Positions 44,201 through 50,268 of a stretch of DNA of 50,268 nt are shown one piece after another. Source of the stretch: Nemertoderma westbladi (lineage: Eukaryota; Xenacoelomorpha; Nemertodermatida; Nemertodermatidae); contig JAUCBJ010006250.1 in assembly GCA_032718475.1 (NCBI GenBank), positions 1 to 50,268 of the forward strand, given 5' to 3'. A program made the position numbers and the translations under genes. Position 1 is the stretch's first letter. The number at the start of each line of letters is the position of its first letter. The notes beneath the pieces were generated by a model, which was not told where the DNA came from, did not search any database, and saw only the letters and a list, made by a program, of their open reading frames with translations.

Positions 44201-47200
44201 GTTATTAATTTTGGTTTTATTCTTTCAGCTGGAGTCCCATTCTGTTATTTATTTTGGTTTTCTTCTTTCAGCGGGAGTCCCACTCTGTTATTTATTTTGG
44301 TTTTATTCTTTCAGCTGGAGTTCCACTCTGTTATTTATTTTGGTTTTATTCTTTCAGCTGGAGTCCCACTCTGTTATTTATTTTGGTTTAATTCTTTCAG
44401 CTGGAGTCCCACTCTGTTATTTATTTTGGTTTTATTCTTTCAGCGGGAGTCCCACTCTGTTATTTATTTTGGTTTTATTCTTTCAGCTGGAGTCCCACTC
44501 TGTTATTTATTTTGGTTTTATTCTTTCAGCGGGAGTCCCACTCTGTTATTTATTTTGGTTTTATTCTTTCAGCGGGAGTCCCACTCTGTTATTTATTTTG
44601 GTTTTATTCTTTCAGCTGGAGTCCCACTCTGTTATTTATTTTGGTTTTATTCTTTCAGCTGGAGTCCCACTCTGTTATTTATTTTGGTTTTATTCTTTCA
44701 GCTGGAGTCCCACTCTGTTATTTATTTTGGTTTTATTCTTTCAGCTGGAGTCCCACTCTGTTATTTATTTTGGTTTTATTCTTTCAGCTGGAGTCCCACT
44801 CTGTTATTTATTTAGGTTTTATTCTTTCAGCTGGAGTCCCACTCTGTTATTTATTTTGGTTTTATTCTTTCAGCTGGAGTCCCATTCTTTTATTTATTTA
44901 GGTTTTATTCTTTCAGCTGGAGTCCCATTCTGTTATTTATTTTGGTTTTATTCTTTCAGCGGGAGTCCCACTCTGTTATTTATTTTGGTTTTATTCTTTC
45001 AGCTGGAGTCCCACTCTGTTATTTATTTTGGTTTTATTCTTTCAGCTGGAGTCCCACTCTGTTATTTATTTTGGTTTTATTCTTTCAGCTGGAGTCCCAC
45101 TCTGTTATTTATTTTAGTTTTATTCTTTCAGCTGGAGTCCCACTCTGTTATTTATTTTGGTTTTATTCTTTCAGCTGGAGTCCCACTCTGTTATTTATTT
45201 TGGTTTTATTCTTTCAGCTGGAGTCCCATTCTTTTATTTATTTAGGTTTTATTCTTTCAGCTGGAGTCCCACTCTGTTATTTATTTTGGTTTTATTCTTT
45301 CAGCTGGAGTCCCACTCTGTTATTTATTTTGGTTTTATTCTTTCAGCAGGAGTCCCACTCTGTTATTTATTTTGGTTTTATTCTTTCAGCTGGAGTCCCA
45401 TTCTGTTATTTATTTTGGTTTTATTCTTTCAGCTGGAGTCCCATTCTGTTATTTATTTTGGTTTTATTCTTTCAGCGGGAGTCCCACTCAGTTATTTATT
45501 TTGGTTTTCTTCTTTCAGCTGGAGTCCCACTCTGTTATTTATTTTGGTTTTATTCTTTCAGCTGGAGTCCCACTCTGTTATTTATTTTGGTTTTATTCTT
45601 TCAGCTGGAGTCCCACTCTGTTATTTATTTTGGTTTTATTCTTTCAGCTGGAGTCCCACTCTGTTATTTATTTTGGTTTTATTCTTTCAGCTGGAGTCCC
45701 ACTCTGTTATATATTTTGGTTTTATTCTTTCAGCTGGAGTCCCATTCTTTTATTTATTTAGGTTTTATTCTTTCAGCTGGAGTCCCACTCTGTTATTTAT
45801 TTTGGTTTTATTCTTTCAGCTGGAGTCCCACTCTGTTATTTATTTTGGTTTTATTCTTTCAGCAGGAGTCCCATTCTGTTATTTATTTTGGTTTTATTCT
45901 TTCAGCGGGAGTCCCATTTTCTGTTATTTATTTTGGTTTTATTCTTTCATCTGGAGTCCCACTCAGTTATTTATTTTGGTTTTATTCTTTCAGCTGGAGT
46001 CCCACTCTGTTATTTATTTTGGTTTTATTCTTTCAGCTGGAGTCCCACTCTGTTATTTATTTTGGTTTTATTCTTTCAGCGGGAGTCCCACTCTGTTATT
46101 TATTTTGGTTTTATTCTTTCAGCGGGAGTCCCAATCTGTTATTTATTTAGGTTTTATTCTTTCAGCTGGAGTCCCACTCTGTTATTTATTTTGGTTTTAT
46201 TCTTTCAGCTGGAGTCCCACTCTGTTATTTATTTTGGTTTTATTCTTTCAGCTGGAGTCCCATTCTGTTATTTATTTTGGTTTTATTCTTTCAGCGGGAG
46301 TCCCACTCTGTTATTTATTTTGGTTTTATTCTTTCAGCGGGAGTCCCACTCTGTTATTTATTTTGGTTTTATTCTTTCAGCGGGAGTCCCAATCTGTTAT
46401 TTATTTAGGTTTTATTCTTTCAGCGGGAGTCCCACTCTGTTATTTATTTTGGTTTTATTCTTTCAGCGGGAGTCCCAATCTGTTATTTATTTAGGTTTTA
46501 TTCTTTCAGCTGGAGTCCCACTCTGTTATTTATTTTGGTTTTATTCTTTCAGCTGGAGTCCCTCTCTGTTATTTATTTTGGTTTTATTCTTTCAGCTGGA
46601 GTCCCATTCTGTTATTTATTTTGGTTTTATTCTTTCAGCGGGAGTCCCACTCTGTTATTTATTTTGGTTTTATTCTTTCAGCTGGAGTCCCATTCTGTTA
46701 TTTATTTTGGTTTTATTCTTTCAGCTGGAGTCCCACTCTGTTATTTATTTTGGTTTTATTCTTTCAGCTGGAGTCCCATTCTGTTATTTATTTTGGTTTT
46801 ATTCTTTCAGCTGGAGTCCCACTCTGTTATTTATTTTGGTTTTATTCTTTCAGCTGGAGTCCCATTCTGTTATTTATTTTGGTTTTATTCTTTCAGCTGG
46901 AGTTCTACTCTGTTATTTATTTTGGTTTTATTCTTTCAGCTGGAGTCCCACTCTGTTATTTATTTTGGTTTTATTCTTTCAGCTGGAGTCCCACTCTGTT
47001 ATTTATTTTGGTTTTATTCTCTCAGCTGGAGTCCCACTCTGTTATTTATTTTGGTTTTATTCTTTCAGCTGGAATCCCACTCTGTTATTTATTTTGGTTT
47101 TATTCTTTCAGCTGGAGTCCCATTCTGTTATTTATTTTGGTTTTATTCTTTCAGCGGGAGTCCCACTCTGTTATTTATTTTGGTTTTATTCTTTCAGCTG

Positions 47201-50200
47201 GAGTCCCACTCTGTTATTTATTTTGGTTTTATTCTTTCAGCTGGAGTCCCATTCTGTTATTTATTTTGGTTTTATTCTTTCAGCTGGAGTCCCACTCTGT
47301 TATTTATTTTGGTTTTATTCTTTCAGCTGGAGTCCCACTCTGTTATTTATTTTGGTTTTATTCTTTCAGCGGGAGTCCCACTCTGTTATTTATTTTGGTT
47401 TTATTCTTTCAGCTGGAGTCCCACTCTGTTATTTATTTTGGTTTTATTCTTTCAGCTGGAGTCCCACTCTGTTATTTATTTTGGTTTTATTCTTTCAGCT
47501 GGAGTCCCACTCTGTTATTTATTTTGGTTTTATTCTTTCAGCGGGAGTCCCACTCTGTTATTTATTTTGGTTTTATTCTTTCAGCTGGAGTCCCACTCTG
47601 TTATTTATTTTGGTTTTATTCTTTCAGCTGGAGTCCCATTTTCTGTTATTTATTTTGGTTTTATTCTTTCAGCTGGAGTCCCACTCTGTTATTTATTTTG
47701 GTTTTATTCTTTCAGCTGGAGTCCCACTCTGTTATTTATTTTGGTTTTATTCTTTCAGCTGGAGTCCCACTCTGTTATTTATTTTGGTTTTATTCTTTCA
47801 GCGGGAGTCCCACTCTGTTATTTATTTTGGTTTTATTCTTTCAGCTGGAGTCCCACTCTGTTATTTATTTTGGTTTTATTCTTTCAGCAGGAGTCCCATT
47901 CTGTTATTTATTTTGGTTTTATTCTTTCAGCGGGAGTCCCATTTTGTGTTATTTATTTTGGTTTTATTCTTTCATCTGGAGTCCCACTCAGTTATTTATT
48001 TTGGTTTTATTCTTTCAGCTGGAGTCCCACTCTGTTATTTATTTTGGTTTTATTCTTTCAGCTGGAGTCCCACTCTGTTATTTATTTTGGTTTTATTCTT
48101 TCAGCGGGAGTCCCACTCTGTTATTTATTTTGGTTTTATTCTTTCAGCGGGAGTCCCAATCTGTTATTTATTTAGGTTTTATTCTTTCAGCTGGAGTCCC
48201 ACTCTGTTATTTATTTTGGTTTTATTCTTTCAGCTGGAGTCCCACTCTGTTATTTATTTTGGTTTTATTCTTTCAGCTGGAGTCCTATTCTGTTATTTAT
48301 TTTGGTTTTATTCTTTCAGCGGGAGTCCCACTCTGTTATTTATTTTGGTTTTATTCTTTCAGCTGGAGTCCCACTCTGTTATTTATTTTGGTTTTATTCT
48401 TTCAGCTGGAGTCCCACTCTGTTATTTATTTTGGTTTTATTCTTTCAGCTGGAGTCCCACTCTGTTATTTATTTTGGTTTTATTCTTTCAGCTGGAGTCC
48501 CATTCTGTTATTTATTTTGGTTTTATTCTTTCAGCTGGAGTCCCACTCTGTTATTTATTTTGGTTTTATTCTTTCAACTGGAGTCCCACTCTGTTATTTA
48601 TTTTGGTTTTATTCTTTCAGCTGGAGTCCCATTCTTTTATTTATTTAGGTTTTATTCTTTCAGCTGGAGTCCCACTCTGTTATTTATTTTGGTTTTATTC
48701 TTTCAGCTGGAGTCCCACTCTGTTATTTATTTTGGTTTTATTCTTTCAGCTGGAGTCCCATTCTGTTATTTATTTTGGTTTTATTCTTTCAGCTGGAGTC
48801 CCATTCTTTTATTTATTTAGGTTTTATTCTTTCAGCTGGAGTCCCACTCTGTTATTTATTTTGGTTTTATTCTTTCAGCGGGAGTCCCACTCTGTTATTT
48901 ATTTTGGTTTTATTCTTTCAGCTGGAGTCCCACTCTGTTATTTATTTTGGTTTTATTCTTTCAGCTGGAGTCCCATTCTGTTATTTATTTTGGTTTTATT
49001 CTTTCAGCGGGAGTCCCACTCTGTTATTTATTTTGGTTTTATTCTTTCAGCGGGAGTCCCACTCTGTTATTTATTTTGGTTTTATTCTTTCAGCGGGAGT
49101 CCCAATCTGTTATTTATTTAGGTTTTATTCTTTCAGCGGGAGTCCCACTCTGTTATTTATTTTGGTTTTATTCTTTCAGCGGGAGTCCCAATCTGTTATT
49201 TATTTAGGTTTTATTCTTTCAGCTGGAGTCCCACTCTGTTATTTATTTTGGTTTTATTCTTTCAGCTGGAGTCCCACTCTGTTATTTATTTTGGTTTTAT
49301 GCTTTCAGCTGGAGTCCCATTCTGTTATTTATTTTGGTTTTATTCTTTCAGCGGGAGTCCCACTCTGTTATTTATTTTGGTTTTATTCTTTCAGCTGGAG
49401 TCCCATTCTGTTATTTATTTTGGTTTTATTCTTTCAGCTGGAGTCCCACTCTGTTATTTATTTTGGTTTTATTCTTTCAGCTGGAGTCCCACTCTGTTAT
49501 TTATTTTGGTTTTATTCTTTCAGCTGGAGTCCCACTCTGTTATTTATTTTGGTTTTATTCTTTCAGTGGGAGTCCCACTCTGTTATTTATTTTGGTTTTA
49601 TTCTTTCAGCTGGAGTCCCACTCTGTTATTTATTTTGGTTTTATTCTTTCAGCAGGAGTCCCATTCTGTTATTTATTTTGGTTTTATTCTTTCAGCGGGA
49701 GTCCCATTTTGTGTTATTTATTTTGGTTTTATTCTTTCATCTGGAGTCCCACTCAGTTATTTATTTTGGTTTTATTCTTTCAGCTGGAGTCCCACTCTGT
49801 TATTTATTTTGGTTTTATTCTTTCAGCTGGAGTCCCACTCTGTTATTTATTTTGGTTTTATTCTTTCAGCTGGAGTCCCATTCTGTTATTTATTTTGGTT
49901 TTATTCTTTCAGCTGGAGTTCCACTCTGTTATTTATTTTGGTTTTATTCTTTCAGCTGGAGTCCCACTCTGTTATTTATTTTGGTTTTATTCTTTCAGCT
50001 GGAGTCCCACTCTGTTATTTATTTTGGTTTTATTCTTTCAGCTGGAGTCCCACTCTGTTATTTATTTTGGTTTTATTCTTTCAGCTGGAGTCCCACTCTG
50101 TTATTTATTTTGGTTTTATTCTTTCAGCTGGAGTCCCATTCTGTTATTTATTTTGGTTTTATTCTTTCAGCGGGAGTCCCACTCTGTTATTTATTTTGGT

Positions 50201-50268
50201 TTTATTCTTTCAGCTGGAGTCCCACTCTGTTATTTATTTTGGTTTTATTCTTTCAGCTGGAGTCCCAT
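41262..50268 (+). repeat. 43-bp minisatellite of splice-acceptor units, about 209 copies, continuing past the window
   Basis: Unit: GGAGTCCCACTCTGTT, then ATTTATTTTGG, then TTTTATTCTTTCAGCT. Almost every copy has a T-rich tract ending in CAG, so the array is a ladder of potential 3' splice sites, each followed by C(T/G)GGAGTCCCACTCTGTT (L/R-E-S-H-S-V in the phase set by exon 4). Variants: GCGGGAG, GCAGGAG, CCATT, CCAAT, ATTTAGG, CATTTTCTG. Rare marker pairs recur (TTTCATCTGG at about 45946, 47979 and 49736), showing duplication of blocks of about 41-47 units. The 43-bp period shifts frame each unit and has no stop in any plus frame for long stretches, creating overlapping ORFs up to 1077 codons that are artefacts. 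Confidence 0.95.

Noticed and set aside
41205-49207. Very long overlapping ORFs (up to 1077 codons) of hydrophobic repeats in three plus frames
   Set aside because: All are readings of the 43-bp minisatellite in different phases. They have no independent start context, no unique domain, and three frames of the same DNA cannot all be genes.
41262-50268. Could the 43-bp or 34-bp arrays be CRISPR arrays?
   Set aside because: The units are contiguous, with no variable spacers, no cas genes, and the sequence is eukaryotic.

Overview
The window looks like genomic DNA of an invertebrate animal. It is AT-rich and eukaryotic: GT-AG introns, an animal homeobox gene of the EMX type, a eukaryotic nucleolar methyltransferase (RRP8), and many LINE, Ty3-type and TIR transposon relics. 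I cannot name the species. Nothing suggests bacterial operons or a CRISPR system.

The backbone is one split WD40-repeat gene on the plus strand. Four consecutive exons (7395-7575, 37305-37417, 40137-40338, 40641-40775) join in perfect phase and read as four beta-propeller blades. Its first complete intron here is about 29.7 kb. That intron holds an EMX-like homeobox gene (22376-23596) and RRP8 (34982-36025), both uninterrupted ORFs on the same strand as the host gene, plus a graveyard of transposons. The last visible intron enters a minisatellite that fills the window from about 41262 to its end.

The most striking pattern is that three splice junctions of this gene have been tandemly amplified, and each unit spans an exon/intron border. 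The exon-1 donor gave a 34-bp unit (last seven codons plus about 13 nt of intron, roughly 70 copies in two blocks). The exon-3 acceptor gave a 28-bp unit (a few copies, split by a transposon). The acceptor expected for the next exon gave a 43-bp unit of about 209 copies, each with a pyrimidine tract and AG.

Layout: 1-4600, AT-rich with a MITE, a candidate GPI-anchored Cys-rich protein and a 12-bp minisatellite; 4607-6960, LINE copy 1 with a foldback insert; 7395-12318, WD40 exon 1 and the 34-bp arrays, interrupted by a 2.4-kb insertion; 12560-17690, LINE copy 2 (minus) carrying a 992-bp TIR element; 17718-21363, a different LINE flanked by an 11-bp target duplication; 22260-23596, EMX-like gene; 23883-25060, hairpins and a G-quadruplex-rich 36-bp array; 25375-28800, relics and featureless AT-rich DNA; 28805-34905, nested TIR elements, a Ty3 integrase relic and a 68-bp satellite; 34464-34729, a 266-bp inverted-repeat element containing what reads as a complete type I hammerhead ribozyme on the minus strand; 34982-36025, RRP8; 37305-50268, WD40 exons 2-4 and the 43-bp array.
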